This document shows positions 8,081-15,671 of a stretch of DNA of 64,000 nt, one piece after another. Position 1 is the stretch's first letter; each line of letters opens with the position of its first letter. The stretch comes from CAYJGJ01 sp964367585 (GTDB taxonomy: Bacteria; Bacillota; Clostridia; Peptostreptococcales; Anaerovoracaceae), in assembly GCA_964367585.1 (NCBI GenBank), contig CAYIYH010000006.1, positions 1 through 64,000 on the forward strand, read 5' to 3'. Under the pieces are notes generated by a model. The model was not told where the DNA came from. It did not search any database and saw only the letters and a list, made by a program, of their open reading frames with translations. Made by a program: the position numbers and the translations under genes.

Positions 8081-9241
8081 TTATTGAAATATATCCATTT
8101 TTTCTAATCGATCAAATGCCTTCTCCAGTACATCTACGCCTACCGTGCATGCTATTCTAATAAATCCCTCTCCCGCAGGGCCAAAACCACTACCAGGTAA
8201 CACTAAGACATGGGCATCGTCTAAGATTTTTTCCCATATGTCCATAGAAGAAATTCCTGTATCCTTTATGTTCGCAAAAAGATAGAAAGTCCCTTCCGGA
8301 TTATTACATGTAATGTTCTTCATCTTTTGAATTCTTTCATAGACATACATTACCCTTTTTTTGTACTCATCATACAGTCCCTTTTGTATCTCTTTTCTTC
8401 TTTGAATAGCATAGATACCGTAACGTTGAGCCATAGCACAAATTGTAAAATTAACTGATTCATTTACATTTCTGATTGTATCAATAAAATCAGCGTGGGC
8501 AATAATATGGCCAAGTCTTAATCCTGTCATAGAATAATCCTTAGAGTAACTATATACAGTGATTACTCTGTTAGGGGATTTTTCATAACTACATATTGCT
8601 TTTTTGTTGTCGGTATAGTTTAATGCACCATAAATATCATCAGCAATTACTAGGAAATCGTGCTTTTCAGCAAGTTCCATAATAGACTTGATGTTATCTT
8701 GACTATAAACTTTTCCGCTTGGATTATTAGGTGAATTCACGATAATAGCTTTAGTTCTACTTGTGATGCATTTTTCTAATTCCGCCACGTTGATGTCAAA
8801 GTTATCTTCACTCCTTGTGTTGTAAATAACTAATTTTCCTCTTGGCAGTTCGATTTGTGGTTGATAATACAAGTAATAAGGTGCAATAGCTATTACTTCA
8901 TCGCCTTCATCTAATATGGATTCCATTACCAAATACAACGCATGTGTTCCACCCGAAGTAATGATAATCTCGTCTTGGCTAAATTCGAAACCATAATCCT
9001 CTTTGTATTGCTTTCTAGTTTCTTCTCTTAGTTCCCCATCACCCAAAAATTCTGTATAACGAGTGTGTCCTTTAAGAGAGTCTTCATACATTAGACGTAG
9101 ACATTCCTTATCTGCGGGGTAATCGGGGTCGCCGATGCTAAGATCGATAACATCGTCATAGCGCTTTACCATCTCATTAGTCTTACTAAGAGCGGGTACT
9201 TCAAATTCCCAATGGCGTTTTGCTATGTACTTATTCTTCAT
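8081..9241 (-). CDS. Class I/II PLP-dependent aminotransferase
   Basis: This is a fold-type I aminotransferase of 386 residues. The PLP lysine is in SYSKDYSMTGLRLGH (about residue 234), with NSPNNPSG and IADDIYG as further PLP-site motifs and GFIRIACTVG carrying the carboxylate-binding Arg. I place the start at ATG 9241 rather than 9259, because the GGAGG ribosome site lies between the two and would otherwise be translated. It is the first gene behind a consensus promoter with an operator-like palindrome, so it probably heads the leftward catabolic operon. It would convert an imported amino acid to its 2-oxo acid. The substrate is unknown. Confidence 0.88.
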   Translation of the reverse strand: MKNKYIAKRHWEFEVPALSKTNEMVKRYDDVIDLSIGDPDYPADKECLRLMYEDSLKGHTRYTEFLGDGELREETRKQYKEDYGFEFSQDEIIITSGGTHALYLVMESILDEGDEVIAIAPYYLYYQPQIELPRGKLVIYNTRSEDNFDINVAELEKCITSRTKAIIVNSPNNPSGKVYSQDNIKSIMELAEKHDFLVIADDIYGALNYTDNKKAICSYEKSPNRVITVYSYSKDYSMTGLRLGHIIAHADFIDTIRNVNESVNFTICAMAQRYGIYAIQRRKEIQKGLYDEYKKRVMYVYERIQKMKNITCNNPEGTFYLFANIKDTGISSMDIWEKILDDAHVLVLPGSGFGPAGEGFIRIACTVGVDVLEKAFDRLEKMDIFQ

Positions 9242-9278
9242 TTTACCTTCCTCCTTCATAATATTTTATACTGAGTTT

Positions 9279-9300
9279 TGTATATTGTATACATTATACA
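9279..9300. promoter_or_regulatory. Operator-like palindrome over the -10 box
   Basis: A 22-bp dyad is built as TGTATA, one base, TGTATACA (itself palindromic), one base, TATACA. It completely covers the TATAAT of the aminotransferase promoter. Such TGTATACA cores are typical of GntR-type repressor sites, but no regulator gene is nearby. Repression is inferred. Confidence 0.6.
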
Positions 9301-9322
9301 CCCCTTTACGATTGTTTGTCAA
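9293..9322 (-). promoter_or_regulatory. Consensus sigma-A promoter of the catabolic cluster
   Basis: TTGACA (minus strand, 9317-9322) and TATAAT (9293-9298) are both perfect and 18 bp apart, about 50 bp before the aminotransferase start at 9241. A perfect promoter needs repression, which fits the palindrome lying over its -10. Confidence 0.8.
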
Positions 9323-9356
9323 TCTATTTTTTAATTTTTCGCACTATTTTCACAAC

Positions 9357-9392
9357 AAAAAAAGCATCACAATTTATTATTGCAATGCCTTT
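9357..9392 (-). terminator. Terminator of the transketolase operon
   Basis: On the minus strand GCATTGCAA and TTGTGATGC pair over 9 positions, two of them G-U, with a 7-nt loop, followed by T7. It lies about 60 bp after the stop of the second transketolase gene. Confidence 0.75.
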
Positions 9393-9448
9393 ACTATTTT
9401 ATACATAATCAAAGTGCTTCGGTAGAATAATAGCTTGAAATACACTAT

Positions 9449-10378
9449 CTAAAATGCAAGCACTGCTTCTACTATATCCTTTTTTGTCATCTTATATTTT
9501 TCTAGTAGCTCCGCGGGTTTTCCAGATTCTCCGAATGTGTCAAGTTGCCCTATCATTTTAACTGGTACAGGACAATTTTTTACTAATACCTCTGCAACGG
9601 CGCTTCCAAGTCCACCTATCACTGAATGTTCCTCTGCTGTCACAATTTTTTTAGTCTTCAGTGCAGAGTCAATTATTAGATCCTCATCTATAGGCTTAAT
9701 CGTATGCATGTCTACAACACGGGCATTTACACCTTTTGCAGATAATTCTTCGGCAGCTTGAATAGCTTCCGATACCATTATTCCAGTAGCTATAATCGTA
9801 ACATCATTCCCATCTCTTACAATATTACCTTTTCCTACTTTTACATCAGAATCATTGTTGTTGTATATGTCTGAAACTGCCGCTCGACCGAGTCTAATAT
9901 AAAAAGGGCCTGCCGTGTCTATTGCTTGTCTTATAAGAATCTTCGCAGATGCTGCATCGGATGGATTAAGGATTGTCATCCCCGGAATCGTTCTCATCAA
10001 AGCGATGTCTTCAAAAGTTTGGTGACTAGCACCGTCTTCGCCTACTGTTATTCCTGCATGTGTTGCACATATCTTTACATTTGCTCTTGTATATGCAATA
10101 GAGTTCCTAATTATTTCAAATGCTCTTCCTGCTGCAAACATAGCAAATGTGCTTGCGCATACGACTTTTCCAGACAATGCAATTCCCGCAGCAGTTCCAT
10201 ATAAGTTCTGCTCTGCGATTCCCATATTAAAGAATCTATCGGGATATTCTTTTGAAAACGCATATGTCATCGTAGATTTAGATAAATCTGCATCCATAAC
10301 TACTAAATTATCATTTTCACGCCCTATTTCTACAAGCACTTCTCCATAAGCCTGTCTAGTTGCCTTTTTATCTGCCAT
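9449..10378 (-). CDS. tktB: Transketolase, C-terminal subunit
   Basis: This 309-residue protein covers the pyrimidine-binding and C-terminal domains of transketolase. Motifs are the ThDP-activating Glu region (MGIAEQNLYGTAAGIAL), THAGITVGEDGASHQ and the C-terminal VTAEEHSVIGGLGS. With the 275-residue partner just upstream (24 bp gap) it makes the two-chain transketolase common in Clostridia and archaea. The enzyme moves two-carbon ketol units in the non-oxidative pentose phosphate pathway. AGGAGG stands before the ATG. A hairpin terminator follows. 1-deoxyxylulose-5-phosphate synthase is the main alternative, but the split form and lengths fit transketolase. Confidence 0.88.
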   Translation of the reverse strand: MADKKATRQAYGEVLVEIGRENDNLVVMDADLSKSTMTYAFSKEYPDRFFNMGIAEQNLYGTAAGIALSGKVVCASTFAMFAAGRAFEIIRNSIAYTRANVKICATHAGITVGEDGASHQTFEDIALMRTIPGMTILNPSDAASAKILIRQAIDTAGPFYIRLGRAAVSDIYNNNDSDVKVGKGNIVRDGNDVTIIATGIMVSEAIQAAEELSAKGVNARVVDMHTIKPIDEDLIIDSALKTKKIVTAEEHSVIGGLGSAVAEVLVKNCPVPVKMIGQLDTFGESGKPAELLEKYKMTKKDIVEAVLAF

Positions 10379-10401
10379 CGTGTTTTCCTCCTACTGGCTT
10401 A

Positions 10402-11229
10402 TTAAGCCGAAATATCATCCGAGTCTAGTTCTGCCAATGCGATTTTTAATTCCTCATCAGATGGTGCTTTGCCGTGCCAACCAGGGTTATCACACATAAA
10501 TGAAACGCCCTTGCCTTTAGATGTTTTTGCAATTATCGCAGTCGGTCTATCTTTTGTATTTCTAGCTGTTTCCAATGCTTCAAAAATGCTGTCAAAGTCA
10601 TGTCCATCTATAATTAGAACATTAAATCCAAAGGACACAAATTTATCATCGATAGGTTTTACATTAGTAACATCTTCGTTTTTTCCATCTATTTGTAATC
10701 CATTCCAATCGACTATTGCCACAAGGTTGTCTAGCTTTTGGTGTGCAGCAGACATTGCGGCTTCCCATATGAGGCCTTCCTGTAATTCCCCATCTCCAAG
10801 CAAGGCATAAACTCTTCCTGCGCTTTTATCAATCTTGTTTGCTATCGCCATACCTACTGCGACAGAAAACCCTTGTCCAAGAGATCCTGTCGACATTTCA
10901 ATTCCCGGAACTTTATCCATATTAGGATGTCCTTGGAAATTGCTACCCATTTTGCGAAGGGTCATCACATCTTCAATATCAAAATATCCACGTTTGGCCA
11001 ATGTCGCATATTGCAAAGGTGCGGCATGTCCTTTAGATAATATGAATTTGTCCCTGTTAGGCATTTTAGGATTTTGGGGGTCTATATTCATCTCACCAAA
11101 ATACAACGCTGTCGCTATTTCTACACCCGAAAGAGACCCACCGGGATGTCCGGATCCGGCACTTTGAATCGCCTTTAATATATCCTTGCGAATCTCTGTA
11201 GCTATTTTTTTATATTTATTATTTTCCAA
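10402..11229 (-). CDS. tktA: Transketolase, N-terminal subunit (TTG start)
   Basis: This 275-residue ThDP-binding half of a split transketolase shows SAGSGHPGGSLSG at the N-terminus, LSKGHAAPLQYA, GSLGQGFSVAVGMA and the diphosphate/Mg2+ motif GDGELQEGLIWEA followed by VDWNGLQIDG. The start codon is TTG at 11229 with AGGG about 7 bases upstream; I see no in-frame ATG in a better place. It is the first gene of a two-gene operon with the C-terminal subunit. A 219-bp gap separates it from the HIT gene. Confidence 0.9.
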   Translation of the reverse strand: MENNKYKKIATEIRKDILKAIQSAGSGHPGGSLSGVEIATALYFGEMNIDPQNPKMPNRDKFILSKGHAAPLQYATLAKRGYFDIEDVMTLRKMGSNFQGHPNMDKVPGIEMSTGSLGQGFSVAVGMAIANKIDKSAGRVYALLGDGELQEGLIWEAAMSAAHQKLDNLVAIVDWNGLQIDGKNEDVTNVKPIDDKFVSFGFNVLIIDGHDFDSIFEALETARNTKDRPTAIIAKTSKGKGVSFMCDNPGWHGKAPSDEELKIALAELDSDDISA

Positions 11230-11370
11230 GCAATTACCCTGATATATTTAAACACTTATACTTCAGTATTAATATATCTTTTCCTTTCCAGTTCTTTTAC
11301 ACAAATGTGTTCTCATTGTTTTATCAATCAGCCACGTGTATTAATTAAGCAAAGACGCGCGGCAAGAACA

Positions 11371-11446
11371 ATAAATAACCCGATAATCATGATAATGGGA
11401 GGAACAGTATTGACCATCCCGTAATTAACACAGAGGGGCTATTTAT
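11371..11446. terminator. Long-loop inverted repeat after the HIT gene
   Basis: ATAAATAACCC (11371-11381) pairs with GGGCTATTTAT (11436-11446) with one mismatch around a 54-nt loop that can fold on a second short stem (GGGA near 11397 with TCCC near 11417). It lies directly after the HIT stop codon and shares both arms, and the adjoining AGAGGGG, with the element at 21427-21475. The T run is poor, so it may be a processing or terminator structure. Confidence 0.4.
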
Positions 11447-11448
11447 AT

Positions 11449-11790
11449 TTAGCCTGGTGGCCACATCATTTGGCGTTTTCCTAAGAGGTGAAAATGCAAG
11501 TGATTCACACTTTGCCCACCCTCTTTGCCTATATTGCTAACTACTCTATATCCATTACTTAATTCTAATTTCTCAGCAATCACTTTAATTTTATTGATTA
11601 AGTGTGCGATATTATTAAGATTGGTATCAGATATATCATTCATCGATTCTACATGAACTTTAGGAATTACCAATACATGAACCGGCGCTACAGGCTCTAA
11701 GTCATGGAATGCTATAATCAAATCATCCTCGTATACCACATTCGATGGAATTTCCCCACATGCGATTTTACAAAAAATACAATCATTCAT
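11449..11790 (-). CDS. hinT: HIT family nucleotide hydrolase (HinT-like)
   Basis: This 113-residue histidine-triad protein carries the triad in NHLHFHLLG (His97, His99, His101), and CIFCKIACGEIPS at the N-terminus is typical of bacterial HinT. These enzymes hydrolyse adenosine phosphoramidates and aminoacyl-adenylates in the cytoplasm. The ATG overlaps the stop of the upstream methylthiotransferase gene by 4 bases, and its ribosome site lies inside that gene, indicating translational coupling. Length is normal. Confidence 0.92.
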   Translation of the reverse strand: MNDCIFCKIACGEIPSNVVYEDDLIIAFHDLEPVAPVHVLVIPKVHVESMNDISDTNLNNIAHLINKIKVIAEKLELSNGYRVVSNIGKEGGQSVNHLHFHLLGKRQMMWPPG

Positions 11791-13448
11791 TTTACTATCT
11801 CTCCCTTCATTCCATCTTTATATTTGTATAATAATTTTATGTTTACAAATGTGTTTTTTATATCGTCATCTGAATCACAATCAAAATAGGTCTTGATGTA
11901 GTTTTCTGTATACCCCACACACTCCAGAACATATGACGTCTCATTGTCTTCCGTACCATGTCGATTACTATTTTCTTCGATAATAATGATATTTTCGGAG
12001 CGTTCTATTCTTGGAGGATTGACATCCCTCTGGACGGATATCAATTTTTCTGATTCTTCCACAAGTACTTGATGAATAGTATTGACATTTTTTTCAAAAA
12101 ATAAATCCGAACTTTCAAGCCCCTTTTGGATTATGATTTTCATTCGGTTGTTCTTTTCGAAATCTGGTATATCATCAGGCATGCTATACGCCTTAGTACC
12201 TTTTCTCTTTGAAAACTTAAACGCATGTACCTTACAGAATCCTGCCTCATCTATTAATTTCAAACTATCGTCAAAATCACTTGAATCTTCACCATTGAAT
12301 CCAATTATTATATCTGTAGTAATACAATAAAGAGGATTGTAGCTTTTCAGAACATCTACTATTGATATATATTCTCTTCTATTATACTTTCTATTCATCA
12401 ATTCTAAGATTTTATCGCTTCCACTTTGTGCAGAAAGATGTAAGTGAGGACACAACTTTTTATATTTTAGAAGACGTTTTACATATTTAGCATCAATAAC
12501 AGTAGGTTCCATTGAACTTAGCCTAATTCGAAAATCGTATGGTAATTCATCAAGCGTCTTTATTAGGCATTCTATGTCATAATTTTCATTTTGCAAGTTT
12601 ACACTAGATGGAGTGTTTAGCTTAAAATCCTCTCCATATAACGCTGAATTTATACCTGCCAACACAATTTCTTTCACACCACTTTCTAGTAGTTCTTTTG
12701 CTTCTTGGATAATATCATCAAAAGGACGACTTCTAACATTGCCTCTTGCATATGGAATTATGCAATATGAACAAAATCGATTGCATCCATCTTGAATCTT
12801 TATGTGCGCCCTAGTCCTTGTTTCCATCGCTTGTACAATACCTAAATTCTCATAAGTAGATAGTTCTTCATATTGCTTTATATGTATGTCACAAATATCA
12901 CTCTTATTATTTATGTTATTTAAATTATTAGCAATCAAAGCATCATTATTGTGTATATTATTATCTGATTTATCGTAATTCTTATTTTCATTTTGAGTTC
13001 TTTTATTAATAAATTCTCTTAAATATGTTTCTATATTATGTTTTTCGTTAGTTCCAATAATCAAATCTACATCTTTTATTTTACTGATATCATTCGCAGC
13101 GACTTGGGCATAGCAACCAGTGACTATTACTACACAATGCGGATTAACTCTCTTCGCACGCCTCATATACTGACGAGATTTTCTCTCAGCCAGGTGAGTA
13201 ACCGAACATGTGTTTACTATATATACATCAGGAACATTATCAGCCAAGATACTATCACCTGAGATACTGTTGTCTGAGATACTGTTGTCTAAGATGCTGT
13301 TATCTGAGACACTGTCTAGATTATTTCGAGTCAAAATAATAGAATCATCAGGAATGATATAATATCCTTTTTGACGAAAATCCTGTTTTATCGCTTCTGT
13401 TTCATACTGATTAACCTTGCATCCCAAGGTGTAAAACGCTACCTTCAA
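11787..13448 (-). CDS. mtaB: MtaB-type tRNA t6A37 methylthiotransferase with repeat-encoded insertions
   Basis: This radical-SAM enzyme adds a methylthio group to t6A37 of tRNAs reading ANN codons. The three N-terminal cluster cysteines are Cys10 (TLGCKVNQYE), Cys81 (NTCSVT) and Cys112 (TGCYAQ). The radical-SAM CxxxCxxC is at 222-229 (DGCNRFCSYC). At 553 residues it is about 100 longer than usual. The excess lies in a Asn/Asp/Ser/Ile repeat at about 45-70, encoded by a 15-bp tandem repeat, and in an Asn-rich stretch at about 150-190 between the MTTase and radical-SAM domains. The C-terminal TRAM-like part is also loose. The start is TTG at 13448 with AGGAGA upstream. Translation is coupled to hinT by a 4-base overlap. 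Confidence 0.88.
   Translation of the reverse strand: MKVAFYTLGCKVNQYETEAIKQDFRQKGYYIIPDDSIILTRNNLDSVSDNSILDNSISDNSISGDSILADNVPDVYIVNTCSVTHLAERKSRQYMRRAKRVNPHCVVIVTGCYAQVAANDISKIKDVDLIIGTNEKHNIETYLREFINKRTQNENKNYDKSDNNIHNNDALIANNLNNINNKSDICDIHIKQYEELSTYENLGIVQAMETRTRAHIKIQDGCNRFCSYCIIPYARGNVRSRPFDDIIQEAKELLESGVKEIVLAGINSALYGEDFKLNTPSSVNLQNENYDIECLIKTLDELPYDFRIRLSSMEPTVIDAKYVKRLLKYKKLCPHLHLSAQSGSDKILELMNRKYNRREYISIVDVLKSYNPLYCITTDIIIGFNGEDSSDFDDSLKLIDEAGFCKVHAFKFSKRKGTKAYSMPDDIPDFEKNNRMKIIIQKGLESSDLFFEKNVNTIHQVLVEESEKLISVQRDVNPPRIERSENIIIIEENSNRHGTEDNETSYVLECVGYTENYIKTYFDCDSDDDIKNTFVNIKLLYKYKDGMKGEIVK
13246..13317. repeat. 15-bp tandem repeat inside mtaB
   Basis: Almost five units of the pattern GAGATACTGTTGTCT are seen. 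Units at 13261-13275 and 13276-13290 are identical. Units at 13246-13260, 13291-13305 and 13306-13317 diverge. Being 15 bp, the repeat keeps the reading frame and encodes five-residue units of the type DNSIS. Copy number could vary between strains without breaking the gene. Confidence 0.85.
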
Positions 13449-13607
13449 CCAATTCTCCTGTTTGCATTTTTAGTGTAAGTTTATGGTATAGTTATATTCA
13501 AAAATTAAATACATGCTATACAAAATATTATACTATATTTTCTTCGATTTTAGAAGTGATTTTTAACGATTCCATAGTATTTACTATTCCTATTATATTT
13601 AAAACAA

Positions 13608-13636
13608 TTGATACTATCAAATAAATATAGTACAAT
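13608..13636 (+). promoter_or_regulatory. Promoter of the pseudouridine catabolism genes
   Basis: TTGATA (13608-13613) and TACAAT (13631-13636) are 17 bp apart, about 80 bp before the psuK start. Each hexamer differs from consensus by one base. Confidence 0.6.
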
Positions 13637-13716
13637 TATACAGTAAGAAATTGATGAGAATATTACCTTCAGACTTTCCGATATAAATTAATTCATCCAA
13701 AATTATAGGAGAAAAT

Positions 13717-14625
13717 ATGCAAGACATAACAATAATAGGCGGAATAACTATAGACATAGAAGGAATTCCCTACGAAAAACTACTTCATGCAGACTCTAAT
13801 CCCGGAAAGATTACTGTAAGTTTTGGCGGAGTTGGAAGAAATATCGTGGAGAATATCGCAAGGCTAGGTGGAAAGGTTTCTATGATATCCGTAATGGGAG
13901 ACGATTTTCAAGGAAGATCGGTAATAGATAACTTAGTGGAGTTGGGAGTAGATGTTTCCGATGTGTGTATGCTGGAAAATGAAACGACGGCAATGTATCT
14001 TTCCATTTTAAATACTCAAAATGACATGGAATTAGCAATATGCAACATGGATGTACTCGAAAAACTCTCGGAAGATTTCTTCGAGGATAAAATTGAAAAG
14101 CTTAAAAAAATGAAAATGGTAGGAATTGATTGCAATTTCAAATTACCTCTTCTTGAATATGTAACCGACCAACTCAAAGGTACTCCACTCTTTTTAGATC
14201 CTGTTTCAGCATCTAAAGCTCCGAGAATAAAACCCATAATCGGAAGATTTCACTCAATTAAACCCAATAAAATGGAGGCTGAAGTAATAAGTGGAATCAA
14301 TATTGTAGATAATGCTTCATTAAAAAAAGCATCCCACTGGTTTTTGAATCAAGGAGTAAAACAAGTATTCATCACACTTGGTAAAGAAGGAATGTACTAT
14401 TTGTCAGAAAGCGAAGAAGGGTATGTGCCCAATGTTGCAAAAAATATTGTAAGTGCAACAGGTGCTGGAGATAGTGTTTCCGCAGCTATAATATTTGGCA
14501 CAGTAGGCGGAATGACAATGCGTGAGATCTCAAAATTCGCAATGGCTACTGCATCAATTACTATGGAATCAAAAAGAACTGTCAGTACCGCAATTTCCAT
14601 GGAAAAAATAAAGAAAATAATATAA
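13717..14625 (+). CDS. psuK: PfkB family kinase, probable pseudouridine kinase
   Basis: This 302-residue ribokinase-fold protein has the N-terminal signature GGVGRNIVENIARLGG (37-52) and the C-terminal catalytic GAGDSVSAA (249-257, base Asp252). It phosphorylates a nucleoside or sugar. Because the next gene is pseudouridine-5'-phosphate glycosidase, pseudouridine is the likely substrate, and the pair would break pseudouridine from RNA turnover into uracil and ribose-5-phosphate. The start is supported by AGGAG 6 bases upstream. On sequence alone another PfkB sugar kinase would be possible; the gene pair decides the call. Confidence 0.85.
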   Translation: MQDITIIGGITIDIEGIPYEKLLHADSNPGKITVSFGGVGRNIVENIARLGGKVSMISVMGDDFQGRSVIDNLVELGVDVSDVCMLENETTAMYLSILNTQNDMELAICNMDVLEKLSEDFFEDKIEKLKKMKMVGIDCNFKLPLLEYVTDQLKGTPLFLDPVSASKAPRIKPIIGRFHSIKPNKMEAEVISGINIVDNASLKKASHWFLNQGVKQVFITLGKEGMYYLSESEEGYVPNVAKNIVSATGAGDSVSAAIIFGTVGGMTMREISKFAMATASITMESKRTVSTAISMEKIKKII

Positions 14626-14672
14626 ATAGAAAGGAAGATATATTAATTACTTATAATATATCAAAAGAAAAA

Positions 14673-15578
14673 ATGTTAATGAATCATCTTGAAATTAATG
14701 AAGAAGTAAAACAAGCGTTAGAAGAAAACAAGCCAGTGGTGGCATTGGAATCTACTATTATTTCACACGGAATGCCATATCCTCAAAATGTAGAGACCGC
14801 ACTTCGAGTAAACGAAATAATTAGAAAAAACGGCGCTGTTCCGGCTACAGTTGGCATAATAAACGGTAAAATAGTAGTAGGTCTTACGAATGAACAACTA
14901 GAATACATGGCAACAGAAAAAAATATTCTTAAAGTAAGCCGAAGAGATTTACCACTAGTAATAAGCCAAAAACTGGACGGAGCAACTACAGTAGCTGCTA
15001 CAATGATCGCTGCAAAAATGGCAGGGATTAAAGTCTTTGTCACAGGTGGAATTGGCGGTGTACATAGGGGAGCAGGTGAATCATTCGACATTTCTGCAGA
15101 CCTCGAAGAACTAAAAAATACCAGTGTTACGGTTGTATGCGCAGGAGTAAAATCAATTTTGGACATCCCTGCTACGCTCGAATATTTGGAAACTGCAGGA
15201 GTGCCTGTCATTACATTTGATAGCGATGAATTTCCAGCATTTTATAGTCAAAAAAGCGGCCACTCCTCTGAATGTAGCATGTGTGATGTAAAAAATATCG
15301 CTGACTTATTAAAAATAAAAGAGGAGTTGGGATATAAAGGAGGCGCACTGATTGCCTGCCCTATTCCAAAAGAACATGAAATACCTTTCGAAAAAATGGA
15401 TTCTGTAATTAAATCAGCGCTAGCAAAAATGGAAAAAGAAAATATCACAGGCAAAAGGATTACACCATTCTTACTAAGTGAAGTAAAATCTTTGACAGCT
15501 GGACAAAGTTTAATATCGAATATAGAATTAGTATATAACAACGCCGCTATCGGTGCAAAAATCGCAAGTAATATGTGA
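14673..15578 (+). CDS. psuG: Pseudouridine-5'-phosphate glycosidase
   Basis: This 301-residue member of the PsuG/IndA family cleaves the C-C glycosidic bond of pseudouridine 5'-phosphate, giving uracil and ribose 5-phosphate. Diagnostic segments are VALESTIISHGMPYPQN (Glu26 and His32 region), GGIGGVHRGAGESFDISADL (125-144) and CAGVKSILD with the probable Schiff-base Lys160. It lies 47 bp after psuK. The start is uncertain: ATG 14673 has only an A-rich sequence ahead of it, while a real AAGGAAG site is about 35 bases further up with no good start codon beside it. ATG 14679 is a second choice. Confidence 0.93.
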   Translation: MLMNHLEINEEVKQALEENKPVVALESTIISHGMPYPQNVETALRVNEIIRKNGAVPATVGIINGKIVVGLTNEQLEYMATEKNILKVSRRDLPLVISQKLDGATTVAATMIAAKMAGIKVFVTGGIGGVHRGAGESFDISADLEELKNTSVTVVCAGVKSILDIPATLEYLETAGVPVITFDSDEFPAFYSQKSGHSSECSMCDVKNIADLLKIKEELGYKGGALIACPIPKEHEIPFEKMDSVIKSALAKMEKENITGKRITPFLLSEVKSLTAGQSLISNIELVYNNAAIGAKIASNM

Positions 15579-15671
15579 TGATTGACGTATAAGCCAATCT
15601 ACTCGTTTTTTGTCGATACGTTCGCTCAAAGAGATAATGGCAGACCACTTGTTGGAGGACAATGATAAATA

